A stretch of DNA of 64,000 nucleotides from Senegalia massiliensis (GTDB lineage Bacteria > Bacillota > Clostridia > Tissierellales > SIT17): assembly GCF_900626135.1 (NCBI RefSeq), contig NZ_LR130786.1, positions 124,001 through 188,000 on the forward strand, written 5' to 3'. How positions within the stretch are numbered: position 1 is the first letter of the stretch; the number at the start of each line of letters is the position of its first letter. A program made the position numbers and the translations under genes. Under the pieces are notes generated by a model, which had not been told where the DNA came from, did no database searches, and saw only the letters and a list, made by a program, of their open reading frames with translations. Of the stretch, positions 36,186 through 45,445 are shown piece after piece.

Positions 36186-37007
36186 TTATAATACTAATTT
36201 TTCTATTATTTTTGCTACTCCATCATTATCATTGGTATCTGTTACATGTGTTGCATATTCTTTTACAATGTCTATTCCATTTTCCATTGCAACAGATGTT
36301 CCCGCATATTCTAACATAGATAAATCATTTTCATTATCTCCAATTGCAATAACTTCTTCTCTAGATATATCATATAAATTACAAAGTTGTTTTAAAGCTT
36401 TACCTTTTGATACACCCTTATACATTATATCCAAACTTCCATGCCATGAGCTAACTACTTCTATCTCCTTATTTTCTGATAATTCTATTCTTGCATTTTG
36501 TATCCTTTCCATATCATTATCCATAACAACAATTTTATATACTTTAATATCTTCTTTTTCTACAAAACTTAAAGGATTTTCTACTATTTGTATATTAATT
36601 TTATTTTCTTCATCTTGTTTTTTATTCCATTCATAATATTTCAAAGAATTATACTCTAAATCTTTAGTATAAAAATTCTCATTATCATAAAAGTGATAGT
36701 AAAGATTATTTTTTTCTAAAGTCTCTATAATATTTTTAAGATCCTTATTTTTTATAGGATTTTCAAGTATTATATTATCTCTATGATATTCACTTACATA
36801 TGCACCATTACAAGCTATTATTGGTGTGACTACTTTTATTAATTTTGCAAAGTAAATAGCTGAAGAAAATATCCTACCTGTTGATACTACCACTTGTACA
36901 CCTTTTTTTGTCGCTTCCATTATAGCTTCTTTATTTCTTTCAGAAACTTTTTCTTCATTATTTAATAATGTTCCATCCATATCAATTGCTATTAATTTAT
37001 AATTCAA
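36186..37007 (-). CDS. Cof-type HAD phosphatase
   Basis: This 273-residue phosphatase of the Cof/IIB class has the nucleophile motif AIDMDGTLLN (Asp8, Asp10), a Ser/Thr motif VVSTGRIF, the Lys of motif III near VSKGKALKQLC, and motif IV IGDNENDLSMLEYAG. The C2 cap in the middle decides the substrate, probably a small phosphate ester. It shares a start style (MNYKLIAID) and length with the second copy at 59443-60279. Seventeen bases separate it from the transglutaminase gene. Confidence 0.9.
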   Translation of the reverse strand: MNYKLIAIDMDGTLLNNEEKVSERNKEAIMEATKKGVQVVVSTGRIFSSAIYFAKLIKVVTPIIACNGAYVSEYHRDNIILENPIKNKDLKNIIETLEKNNLYYHFYDNENFYTKDLEYNSLKYYEWNKKQDEENKINIQIVENPLSFVEKEDIKVYKIVVMDNDMERIQNARIELSENKEIEVVSSWHGSLDIMYKGVSKGKALKQLCNLYDISREEVIAIGDNENDLSMLEYAGTSVAMENGIDIVKEYATHVTDTNDNDGVAKIIEKLVL

Positions 37008-37024
37008 ATTTTTCTACTCCTTTA

Positions 37025-39274
37025 TTATTTATTATATAAAAATCTTTTTCTTAAAAAGAATTTAATGTATTTAAATTTTCCTTTTTCTCTTTTAATTTCT
37101 TGCTCTAAAAATTTTATAGTTTGTTTAATCTTATCTTCTTTTTCATTTGATAATTCTTTATTTCCATATACAGTAATAATATAAGTATTAAAAAAGTCGT
37201 TTAATTTTTCATTTACTCTTTCATTTATATTTATTCTGCTTTTAAATTCTTTTTCAGTTTCACCGCTTACTTTAGAATACCCTAAATAGTCTAAAGTATT
37301 TAATATATATTCATAATAAAATTTCATCTTTTGAATAGAATTATAATTTTTCATTTTTTGAGCATGAAATTTTTTATTAATGATAAAATGTAAAATTATA
37401 GCTATTATGAATACAATAATAATAAAAGCTATCCATAATATAGATTTTAAAACTAAACTTTTAGAATTATCATTACTAGTTAAGTTCACATTTCCGCTAT
37501 TTTGATCTAATTGTTCTTCTTCAAGTATTTCCTGTAACATATCATCTCTATTTATTGAATTTGGATCAATTTCATTGTCTGATTCTTCATCTGTTTCTTC
37601 TTCTTCAATTGTTTCCTCTAGATTAGGTGCTTCATATGCTGGTGTTGCTTCAAATATCATCCACCCATATCCACTTATATATGCTTCTACCCATGCATGA
37701 GCATTTTTACTATAGACTTCATATATACCTTCTTCATTTTTATCTCCAGTTATAAATCCTTCCACATACCTAGTAGGAATATCTAATGTTCTTCCCATTA
37801 CAGCTAGAGTTGATGCAAAATAAGTACAATATCCTTCTGTTTTTTCAAATATAAAATTGTCTACAAAATCTTCATATTTATCATTCCCTGGGGTAAGTGA
37901 ATATCCATAATTTTCTCTAAGATAATCTTGTAAAGCTAACATTCTATCATAATCATTAATTTTACCTTTTGTTATCTCTAAAGCCAACTCTTTTGTTCTA
38001 TTTGTTACTGTATTAGGAAGTTTTAAATACTTATAATCTTTATTGTAAGTTTCATTTATCATAGACTTATTCAAAAAAGGTATTCTTGATTCTACACTAT
38101 ACCCTTTTTCGTTTAATATAACTTTATTTGTATATACTTCATATTCATTACTTACATAAAATTCTTCTTCATAATCTATCTGTATGGGTACGTAACTAGT
38201 AAAAATAGTGGATGTTGTAAGATTTACATAATTAACTTTATATTCTAAAAAAGAACTATTATCTAAATTTACATCATTTAATTCTATATTTTCTCCTTTA
38301 GTATACTTTTCAGTAAAATCCTCTGAACTTCTCCAATAAGAACCTGTATATTCATCTTTTACTATCCCCTTTAAATATAAAGGTCTATCTGATTCTACTT
38401 CCATAACTAAAGTATTATCAATTTCAATATTTCCACCAAGTCTTTTTTCTTGATTTTGATAAGGTGTAAAGGTTAAATCAAATTCTAAACTTTCCCCATA
38501 ACCTTCAGACTTCTTCAAGTCATTTCTCCACTCTGTTACTTCTGGAAATTTTGATTGAACTTTATTATCCATCCACCTCCATTTTATTGGAGAATAATCC
38601 TTAGGGAGTATAAATGCAATTAAAACTATTATAACAGAAATAAAACAGGAATATAAAAAAAGATACTTTCTTCTATAATTACTAATATCCTTGTTTTCAC
38701 TTTCCCATATTCCATTTTTAATTTTAAATCTATTAATGATGTAATATGCTAAAATTGTAATAATAAATATATAATAAGTAGTAAAAGCACTATCTTGATA
38801 CCAAAACCATCTATATAAAAAGAAAATAGTTGCCATTATTATAATAGGATACATTCTCTTAAATTTAAAAACTGTAATATATATTAAGGAAGTTACTACT
38901 AAGCTTAAAGACATAATAAAAATATTAAAATAACGTTTAATGAATTCACTATCATTTTTTATATATTCACTTGTCCATAAAAAGAAATCATTAATGTTCT
39001 CAATCAATGAATTGAAATTAGAATTATAATATATATTTAATATAATTAAAAATGAAATAATTCCACCTAATAATATAGCTAATACTATAGGTTTTTTATC
39101 AAAAATTAAACCTAATATTAGAGTTATTAATGTGGTTATGAATACAATTGAAATTGAATTTAAATCCATTTCCCCTGTTAAAGCATCTAATGTTACTTTT
39201 ATTATGGTCAAATTAATTATAAAAGTAAAAATTAATTTATACAAGTAGTTTAATTTTTTATCCAAATTATTCAC
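37025..39274 (-). CDS. Membrane-anchored transglutaminase-like protein (TgpA type)
   Basis: This 749-residue protein has six or more N-terminal spans (about 1-215), an extracellular region and a transglutaminase-like papain-fold core (about 415-545). A C-terminal span near 610-635 and a cytoplasmic tail (DUF4129-like) follow. Catalytic residues fit Cys in EGYCTYFASTLAVMGR, His in NAHAWVEAY and Asp/Glu near IFEATP. An acidic stretch links core and last span. With the DUF58 and MoxR genes it forms a set found across bacteria, of unclear cell-surface function. It overlaps the DUF58 gene by 8 bases. Confidence 0.88.
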   Translation of the reverse strand: MNNLDKKLNYLYKLIFTFIINLTIIKVTLDALTGEMDLNSISIVFITTLITLILGLIFDKKPIVLAILLGGIISFLIILNIYYNSNFNSLIENINDFFLWTSEYIKNDSEFIKRYFNIFIMSLSLVVTSLIYITVFKFKRMYPIIIMATIFFLYRWFWYQDSAFTTYYIFIITILAYYIINRFKIKNGIWESENKDISNYRRKYLFLYSCFISVIIVLIAFILPKDYSPIKWRWMDNKVQSKFPEVTEWRNDLKKSEGYGESLEFDLTFTPYQNQEKRLGGNIEIDNTLVMEVESDRPLYLKGIVKDEYTGSYWRSSEDFTEKYTKGENIELNDVNLDNSSFLEYKVNYVNLTTSTIFTSYVPIQIDYEEEFYVSNEYEVYTNKVILNEKGYSVESRIPFLNKSMINETYNKDYKYLKLPNTVTNRTKELALEITKGKINDYDRMLALQDYLRENYGYSLTPGNDKYEDFVDNFIFEKTEGYCTYFASTLAVMGRTLDIPTRYVEGFITGDKNEEGIYEVYSKNAHAWVEAYISGYGWMIFEATPAYEAPNLEETIEEEETDEESDNEIDPNSINRDDMLQEILEEEQLDQNSGNVNLTSNDNSKSLVLKSILWIAFIIIVFIIAIILHFIINKKFHAQKMKNYNSIQKMKFYYEYILNTLDYLGYSKVSGETEKEFKSRININERVNEKLNDFFNTYIITVYGNKELSNEKEDKIKQTIKFLEQEIKREKGKFKYIKFFLRKRFLYNK

Positions 39275-40445
39275 CTAAAATCTTTTCTATATTTTCACCA
39301 TTAAAAAGTTTATATACTACTACTTTTAGTGTTCTCAAATTAGAAATTTTTTCTTCATCAATTTTTGAATATATGTCTTTTATTATAAATACTGTAATAT
39401 TTATACCTTTTTTTCTTATATTAAAAATTGTTTCAATCATATTTTCATCTATATCTACAGTAACTATTATAACAGTTGTTCCAATAGATGTAGTATTTAT
39501 TTCTTCAGAAATAATATTTGAAATTCTTCTATTGTTTTTAGGAAATATACTTATTATAGAATTTAAATAATGATTAAAAAGAGATACATTATTTAATTTT
39601 AAATTTATTTTTTCATTTGAATATGTTATAAATTCAGTTTCAATTCCCTTTGTTAATGTAAAATATATAATACTTGATGTAAGTTCTACTAATCTTTCTT
39701 CTAAAAATTTATCATCATGAGAGAATTTATCTATTTGAAAATCTAGAAATAATTTAATATTTAGGTTAGATGAAGTATTATAATTTTTAACAAAAAACTC
39801 TCCCTTTCTTGCACTAGTTTTCCAATGAATTCTCTTTATACTATCTCCTGAATTATATTCTCTTAAATTTTTAATATTAGAATAGTCTTCATTATGTTTT
39901 TCATTTGTCTTATCAGATCCAAAAAATTCCTTACCTAATAAATTTATATCTTTTATATTATAAATCTTTGGGAACACTGTTATTTTTAATGGATCTTTAA
40001 TTGTTATATTAGCTTTTGATATTTCAAATACATCTTCTAAAGTAATATTTAAACTTCCTAAATCATAAACACCTCTATGATTTGCTTTAAATTTCTTTTT
40101 AAATTTAATATAATCAAAAGATTTTATGAAATAAACTCTTGTATTATCTTTTTGTTCAATTAAATTTTTATGTAAATTTTGATCTAATTGAACATATGGA
40201 ATTGGAAATAATCCCCCATTATATATTTTATATTCTATTTCTATAGTTTCCCCTCTTATAAATTTATCTTTATTTGTCCAAAAAACTCCTTCTAAATTCT
40301 TCTTGTTTTTATAAATAGAAAAGTTGGAATATATTAATATGATCATAACGAGAAACAAAAGTAAATAAGGAAACTTTCCTCCTACAAATATGGCAAATAT
40401 AAAAAGAATTAATAATAATATATAAATCAATATTTTTCTTCTCAT
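39267..40445 (-). CDS. DUF58 domain protein
   Basis: This 392-residue protein starts with two adjacent hydrophobic spans (about 5-45), then a beta-rich segment, then the DUF58 core with REYNSGDSIKRIHWKTSARKGEFFVKNY (about 190-218). A von Willebrand A-like C-terminal part follows. DUF58 proteins nearly always pair with MoxR ATPases, which are thought to remodel them; function is otherwise undefined. It lies between the MoxR and transglutaminase genes and overlaps the latter. Confidence 0.9.
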   Translation of the reverse strand: MRRKILIYILLLILFIFAIFVGGKFPYLLLFLVMIILIYSNFSIYKNKKNLEGVFWTNKDKFIRGETIEIEYKIYNGGLFPIPYVQLDQNLHKNLIEQKDNTRVYFIKSFDYIKFKKKFKANHRGVYDLGSLNITLEDVFEISKANITIKDPLKITVFPKIYNIKDINLLGKEFFGSDKTNEKHNEDYSNIKNLREYNSGDSIKRIHWKTSARKGEFFVKNYNTSSNLNIKLFLDFQIDKFSHDDKFLEERLVELTSSIIYFTLTKGIETEFITYSNEKINLKLNNVSLFNHYLNSIISIFPKNNRRISNIISEEINTTSIGTTVIIVTVDIDENMIETIFNIRKKGINITVFIIKDIYSKIDEEKISNLRTLKVVVYKLFNGENIEKILGE

Positions 40446-40455
40446 TTTAACCTCT

Positions 40456-41376
40456 TTATATATTTAATTTATAAAATATACTATTTAAAACTGACTCTGT
40501 ACTTATATTATTAAACCTAGATTCTGGTTTTAAAATTATTCTATGAGAAAACACAGGTAAATATAGCTTTTTAATATCATCTGGCAAAACAAAATCTCTA
40601 CCATTTATATAAGCAAAAGCCTTAGCTGCCTTATATATTAACAATGAGCCTCTTGGACTTATACCAAGTTTTATTTCACTATGATTTCTAGTATTATTTA
40701 CTAATTTTATAATCATATCTTCTATTTCTTCAGATACAAATATATCTATTACTTCTCTTTGCATTCTTGCTATATCATTAAGTGTTAATACAGGTGATAA
40801 ATCTTCTAAAGGAGTTGTGTTAGCATAATTTCTAAGTATTCTTTTCTCACTCTCACTATCAGGGTATCCTAAACTCATTTTCATCATAAATCTATCTAAT
40901 TGAGCTTCTGGAAGAGGAAAAGTACCTTCATATTCAATAGGATTTTCAGTTGCAAGTACCATAAATGGATATTCTAAAAAATAAGTCTTACCTTCCACAG
41001 TAACTTGTCTTTCTTGCATGGCTTCAAGTAAACTTGATTGTGTTTTAGGTGAAGTTCTATTTATTTCATCTGCTAATAATATATTTGAAAATACAGGACC
41101 TTTTTTAAATTCAAATTCTGTAGTCTTAGGGTTAAATATAGATACTCCAGTAATATCAGAAGGTAATAAATCAGGTGTGAATTGTATTCTACCAAAACTA
41201 CTATTTAATGATTTTGCAAGGCCATGTACTAAATTAGTTTTACCTACACCAGGAACATCTTCTAAAAGCACATGTCCATTTGAGAGTAAACAAGTTATTA
41301 TATACATTATTTCTTCTCGTTTTCCAAAAATAACTTTATCTATATTCTCTATCAGTTTCTCTATTTGTTTATTCAT
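40456..41376 (-). CDS. MoxR family AAA+ ATPase
   Basis: This 306-residue ATPase has Walker A GVGKTN (43-48), Walker B LLADEINRTSPKTQSSLLEAMQE, sensor 1 VLATENPIEYEGTFPLPEAQLDRF and a C-terminal lid with SPRGSLLIYKAAKAFA. MoxR proteins act as chaperone-like remodelers, usually for the adjacent DUF58/VWA proteins. It is the first gene of the three-gene set. A convincing promoter is not obvious in the short upstream gap. Confidence 0.93.
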   Translation of the reverse strand: MNKQIEKLIENIDKVIFGKREEIMYIITCLLSNGHVLLEDVPGVGKTNLVHGLAKSLNSSFGRIQFTPDLLPSDITGVSIFNPKTTEFEFKKGPVFSNILLADEINRTSPKTQSSLLEAMQERQVTVEGKTYFLEYPFMVLATENPIEYEGTFPLPEAQLDRFMMKMSLGYPDSESEKRILRNYANTTPLEDLSPVLTLNDIARMQREVIDIFVSEEIEDMIIKLVNNTRNHSEIKLGISPRGSLLIYKAAKAFAYINGRDFVLPDDIKKLYLPVFSHRIILKPESRFNNISTESVLNSIFYKLNI

Positions 41377-41440
41377 ATTACCCCTCTTTTTTTAATTATT
41401 TGTAATAATCTTATAATTATTATATCATTAGTTTCAAAAA

Positions 41441-41472
41441 TTAAAAACTCTTGATGAATCAAGAGTTTTTAA
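41441..41472 (-). terminator. Terminator after the 31-residue protein gene
   Basis: TTAAAAACTCTTGA and its perfect complement surround TGAA. The minus-strand transcript carries a U-rich arm. It lies 11 bases after the small gene at 41483. Confidence 0.75.
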
Positions 41473-41482
41473 TTTTTAATTA

Positions 41483-41578
41483 TTATATTATAAGTTTTAT
41501 AATAACAACTATAAATATCACTACTATCATAAAACTTATTAAATTTTGTTTTTTTCTCCATATTTTATTCCTTTTCAT
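41483..41578 (-). CDS. 31-residue single-span membrane peptide
   Basis: A perfect AGGAGG lies 5 bases before an ATG at 41578. The frame encodes 31 residues: a basic start MKRNKIWRKKQ, then a continuous hydrophobic helix LISFMIVVIFIVVIIKLII, then TAA. A strong terminator follows 11 bases later, so the transcript is closed after this gene. The basic-inside plus one-span build is that of many regulatory membrane peptides. I do not know its partner. Neighbours are nth (upstream) and the MoxR gene (downstream). Confidence 0.6.
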   Translation of the reverse strand: MKRNKIWRKKQNLISFMIVVIFIVVIIKLII

Positions 41579-41638
41579 AAATACCTCCTAAAATAGTATA
41601 ATATTAAATACTATTCTAGAATAAGTATATTTATGAAA

Positions 41639-42295
41639 TTATCCTTCTTTTTGAATTACATTTTTATAATATAAACAATGATTAGTTAAAGGACACTCAT
41701 TACATTTTGGACTTCTTGCCTTACAAATTCTTCTTCCATGAAAAATTAACCAATGATGTGCGTCTGACCATAAATCTTTATCTATATTTTTCATAAGCTG
41801 CTTTTCAGTTTCATCAACATTTTTAGCATTAACTATTCCTATTCTATTAGATACTCTAAAAACATGAGTGTCCACAGCTATAGCATCCTTACCAAAGGCA
41901 TTACTTATTACTACATTAGCAGTTTTTCTACCTACCCCTGGTAGCTTTATAAGCTCCTCTCTAGTCTGAGGGACTTCTCCTTCATAATCTTCTAAAAGAA
42001 TTTTACAAGTATTTAATATATTTTTACTCTTATTTCTAAAAAAACCTATACTTCTTATTTTTTCTCCAAGTTCTTCTGTAGTTAAAGATAAAAAATCTTT
42101 AGGAGTTTCGTATTCCTTAAATAAATCTTTTGTTATTGAATTAACTCTTTTATCTGTAGACTGAGCCGATAAAATAGTAGCTATTAAAAGCTCAAATGGA
42201 TTATTAAAGTTAAGTTCTGATTTTGCATCAGGATATAAATCTCTAAGTATTTCTAGTACTTGCTTTCTTTCTAATTTATTTAACTTTTTTCTCAT
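41639..42295 (-). CDS. nth: Endonuclease III
   Basis: This 218-residue DNA glycosylase/AP lyase removes oxidised pyrimidines. The helix-hairpin-helix LPGVGRKTANVV with catalytic Lys, the catalytic Asp in AVDTHVFRVSNRIG, and the C-terminal 4Fe-4S ligands (CKARSPKCNECPLTNHC) are present. I start at the ATG at 42295 after GGAGG; the GTG four codons upstream overlaps the ribosome binding site. It follows the DUF503 gene with almost no gap, so the two are probably co-transcribed. Confidence 0.95.
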   Translation of the reverse strand: MRKKLNKLERKQVLEILRDLYPDAKSELNFNNPFELLIATILSAQSTDKRVNSITKDLFKEYETPKDFLSLTTEELGEKIRSIGFFRNKSKNILNTCKILLEDYEGEVPQTREELIKLPGVGRKTANVVISNAFGKDAIAVDTHVFRVSNRIGIVNAKNVDETEKQLMKNIDKDLWSDAHHWLIFHGRRICKARSPKCNECPLTNHCLYYKNVIQKEG

Positions 42296-42307
42296 GTTTA
42301 CCTCCAC

Positions 42308-42589
42308 TTAAAGTATTTCTATAAAATGATTAGTTATTTCTATTCTACTATCTCGTTCTATAAAATTTAATACATTTGATATAGTACTATTTGCATGACT
42401 TACATCATTTGTTACAATAGAAAAACCAATTGTAGATATTTGCCATTTATCATTATTATCCACTTCTGAAATAGACACATTGAATCTAGATTTAATTCTA
42501 CCAATTATACTTTTTATTACATGTCTTTTTTCCTTGAGAGAATTAGTACTGTATATAAGTAATTCTACACTACATACCCCTACTATCAT
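42308..42589 (-). CDS. DUF503 protein (YlxP-like)
   Basis: This 93-residue protein matches DUF503: MIVGVCSVELLIYSTNSLKEKRHVIKSIIGRI followed by ISEVDNNDKWQISTIGFSIVTND. YlxP of Bacillus is encoded beside translation factors and has been linked to ribosome maturation, but its role is poorly defined. The ATG at 42589 fits GAGGTG; a GTG three codons upstream is less likely. It lies 12 bases upstream of nth. Confidence 0.88.
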   Translation of the reverse strand: MIVGVCSVELLIYSTNSLKEKRHVIKSIIGRIKSRFNVSISEVDNNDKWQISTIGFSIVTNDVSHANSTISNVLNFIERDSRIEITNHFIEIL

Positions 42590-42643
42590 ATATGTCACCT
42601 CAATTAAAACTTAGATTATGATATAAATTTCTTGGATAATACA

Positions 42644-42666
42644 AAAGAGCACTTAAAGTGCCCTTT
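42644..42666 (-). terminator. Terminator of kbl
   Basis: AAAGGGCACTT and AAGTGCTCTTT pair with one G-U immediately after the kbl stop and end in UUUUG. Confidence 0.75.
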
Positions 42667-42670
42667 ATAT

Positions 42671-43849
42671 TTATATAATACCCATCTCTTTTCCTACTTT
42701 TTCAAAAGCATTAACTGCTCTATCTAATTGTTCTTTAGTATGTCCAGCAGTAACCATACATCTTACTCTCCCTGTTCCTTTTGGTACAGTAGGGAATACA
42801 ATTGCTGAAACAAATACTCCTTCTTCTTTAAGTTTTTTACTAAATTCCATTGACTCCGCTTCATTTCCTATTATAACAGGAGTTATAGGAGTTTCACTTT
42901 TTCCTGTATTAAATCCTAATTTTCCTAACTTTTCTTTAAAGTATTTTGCATTATCCCATAATTTATCTGTATATTCTTCTGTTTCCATTAATATTTTAAC
43001 TGCTTCTATTATTGCCCCTACAGCTGCTGGAGGAAGAGATGTTGAAAATAATATTGGTCTACCTCTGTGATTTAACCATTCTTGAGCAGATTTACTTGTA
43101 GCAACATATCCACCTATTACACCTATAGCTTTTGAAAGTGTACCTATAGTAAAGTCAACTCTTCCATGAAGATTAAAGTGGTCCACAGTACCTCTTCCAC
43201 TTTTACCTAATACTCCTGAACCATGTGCATCATCTACATAAGTCATTGCATTATATTTTTCAGCTAATTCAACTATTTCTGGTAATTTAGCTATATCACC
43301 ATCCATACTAAATACTCCATCAGTAATTATAAGTACGTTATTATAATCATCTCTTTTTTCTTTTAAAACTCTTTCTAAATCTTCCATATCTGAATGTTTA
43401 AATATTGCTTTATCAGCTTTACTTAATTTAACACCATCTATTATACTAGCATGATTTAATTCATCAGATATTATAAGATCTCCTTTTTCTGTAACTGCTT
43501 GTATTGTACCTGCATTACAGTTAAATCCTGATTGAAATACCATAACCGCTTCTTCTTTTTTAAATTTAGCTAATATTTCTTCTAATTCTTCATGTATATC
43601 CATATTTCCTATAATTGTTCTAACAGCTCCAGCTCCAACACCATATTTTTCAACTGCCTCTATTGCAGCTTTTTTTAGTCTTGGATGATTTGCAAACCCT
43701 AAATAATTATTTGAAGATAAATTTATAACTTTTTGTCCATTTAGTACTACTTCTGCCTCATTAGCACCTTCTAATATTGGTAACTTCCTATAAACTCCTT
43801 CATCTTTCAATCCTTCTATTTTCTTTTCTAAAAATCCTGTGTTAGACAT
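42671..43849 (-). CDS. kbl: Glycine C-acetyltransferase (2-amino-3-ketobutyrate CoA ligase)
   Basis: This 392-residue PLP enzyme of the alpha-oxoamine synthase family cleaves 2-amino-3-oxobutyrate with CoA to glycine and acetyl-CoA. The PLP lysine is Lys240 in [45 protein letters not shown] and [12 protein letters not shown] are also conserved. Closely related 8-amino-7-oxononanoate synthase cannot be excluded by sequence alone, but no biotin genes are nearby. In a glycine-reducing organism it would feed threonine carbon into the grd pathway; no threonine dehydrogenase is in the window. Confidence 0.88.
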   Translation of the reverse strand: MSNTGFLEKKIEGLKDEGVYRKLPILEGANEAEVVLNGQKVINLSSNNYLGFANHPRLKKAAIEAVEKYGVGAGAVRTIIGNMDIHEELEEILAKFKKEEAVMVFQSGFNCNAGTIQAVTEKGDLIISDELNHASIIDGVKLSKADKAIFKHSDMEDLERVLKEKRDDYNNVLIITDGVFSMDGDIAKLPEIVELAEKYNAMTYVDDAHGSGVLGKSGRGTVDHFNLHGRVDFTIGTLSKAIGVIGGYVATSKSAQEWLNHRGRPILFSTSLPPAAVGAIIEAVKILMETEEYTDKLWDNAKYFKEKLGKLGFNTGKSETPITPVIIGNEAESMEFSKKLKEEGVFVSAIVFPTVPKGTGRVRCMVTAGHTKEQLDRAVNAFEKVGKEMGII

Positions 43850-43939
43850 TTACATTCCTCCTTAATTTATATATAAATATATTCAATAAATATTTTCTAA
43901 TTCCTCTATATTAAATGTTAAATTTTCTTATAAAAATCA

Positions 43940-44767
43940 TCATTTTTGTCTAGTTTTTAAAATATCTATTTCTTTTTTATATCCTTGCAATTCATTTGGA
44001 GTCTCTAAAAAGAATGGTAAATCTTTTAATTTAGGATGATTTATGATATTTATTATTGCATCTAAACCTATAGTTCCTTCACCAATTTTTTCATGTCTAT
44101 CTTTATTACTTCCAAATTCCATTTTACTATCATTTAAATGAATTGCTTTTAATCTTTCAAGTCCAATTATATCATCAAATTCTTTTAATACTCCATCAAG
44201 ATCATTAACAATATCATAACCAGCACTGAAAATGTGACAAGTATCAATACACACACCTATTTTATCAGAGTATTTTACTTTATCAATTATAGATTTTAAC
44301 TCTTCGAAGTTTCTGCCAATTTCAGTTCCTTTACCACTCATGGCCTCTAATAATATAGTAGTTTTTTCATCTCCATTTAAAACTTCATTTAATAACTTTG
44401 CTATTCTATCTATTCCATATTCAGAACCCTTTCCAGTATGACTTCCAGGATGGAAATTATATAAGCAATTGCCTATAACATCTAATCTTTTAAGATCATC
44501 TTCCATTGCATACTTTGCAAAATCCCATATTTTATCCTTATATGAAGCTGGATTCATTGTATATGGAGCATGTGCTAAGAGTACTCCAAAACCATTGTCC
44601 TCTCTAATAGTATTCAGCTTTTTAATATCATCTAAATCTAAATCTTTGGCTTTTCCGCCTCGTGGATTTCTTGTAAAAAATTGAAATGTATTAGCATTTA
44701 TTTCAACTGCATCTTTAGCTGCATTACTAAATCCTTTTGCAATTGATAAATGACTTCCTATTATCAA
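43940..44767 (-). CDS. nfo: Deoxyribonuclease IV (AP endonuclease)
   Basis: This 275-residue TIM-barrel enzyme cuts DNA at abasic sites using a trinuclear zinc centre. Metal-ligand segments are [73 protein letters not shown] and FFLETPNE. The length is typical. It may share a transcript with the DUF456 gene 15 bases downstream. Confidence 0.95.
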   Translation of the reverse strand: MIIGSHLSIAKGFSNAAKDAVEINANTFQFFTRNPRGGKAKDLDLDDIKKLNTIREDNGFGVLLAHAPYTMNPASYKDKIWDFAKYAMEDDLKRLDVIGNCLYNFHPGSHTGKGSEYGIDRIAKLLNEVLNGDEKTTILLEAMSGKGTEIGRNFEELKSIIDKVKYSDKIGVCIDTCHIFSAGYDIVNDLDGVLKEFDDIIGLERLKAIHLNDSKMEFGSNKDRHEKIGEGTIGLDAIINIINHPKLKDLPFFLETPNELQGYKKEIDILKTRQK

Positions 44768-44782
44768 ATTATCATCTCCTTA

Positions 44783-45265
44783 CTATATAATAACATCAAA
44801 AATAAAGATAACTATCATAACTACTGCTATAGTACTATTAAGTACTACTCCTAAAAGATAACCAATAAATCCTGCAAAACCTATTCTAAATGAATCATTT
44901 ATACTTTTTCTAACAAATAATTCTCCTATCATTGTTCCAACAAATTGACCTATTATTAACCCTATAAAATTAAGTGATAAAAACCCTATTATTCCACCTA
45001 TTATAGCACCTATTATACCATATCTCGATCCACCGACTTTTTTTGTTGTAATTAAAGAAGTTATATTATCAAGAATAATTGTAATTATAGCAAGTATCAA
45101 AAGTATTACAACACTAATTACAGATAGATTTTCAAAACTAGTTATTATTCCATATATTAATGCAACAAAAAATATGAGTCCAGTTCCAGGTATTGCGGGA
45201 AGAAATGTCCCTATGAGTCCAATAAACATCAATATCATTGATATAATTATTAGAATTATATCCAT
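44783..45265 (-). CDS. DUF456 membrane protein
   Basis: This 160-residue, very hydrophobic protein has four or five spans and glycine-zipper-like stretches, including GTFLPAIPGTGLIFF near the N-terminus and GIIGAIIGGIIGFL in the middle, as in the DUF456 family. The function is unknown. AGGAGGT precedes the ATG. It is transcribed as a neighbour of nfo and divergently from the RodA/FtsW gene. Confidence 0.85.
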   Translation of the reverse strand: MDIILIIISMILMFIGLIGTFLPAIPGTGLIFFVALIYGIITSFENLSVISVVILLILAIITIILDNITSLITTKKVGGSRYGIIGAIIGGIIGFLSLNFIGLIIGQFVGTMIGELFVRKSINDSFRIGFAGFIGYLLGVVLNSTIAVVMIVIFIFDVII

Positions 45266-45403
45266 ATATAACCTCCTTAAAAAAATAGTAGTTAGTATTA
45301 CTTACTTGTATACATATACCCATAAATTATATTATAAATAAATATAAATATTAAATCTATATTATAAATATTATATACTTATTTATAATTTTTTATTTTA
45401 TGA

Positions 45404-45409
45404 TATAAT
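45404..45409 (+). promoter_or_regulatory. Extended -10 of the RodA/FtsW gene
   Basis: TGA-TATAAT lies 37 bases before the ATG at 45446; no good -35 is seen at 17 bases. Confidence 0.4.
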
Positions 45410-45445
45410 TTTATTATCAATATTTAGAAATGGAGAGTTAAGAAA

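Noticed and set aside
45138-45323. 61-codon ORF in another frame at the start of the DUF456 gene
   Set aside because: Overlaps the well-supported DUF456 gene on the same strand in a different frame, with Asn/Tyr-rich, unnatural composition.
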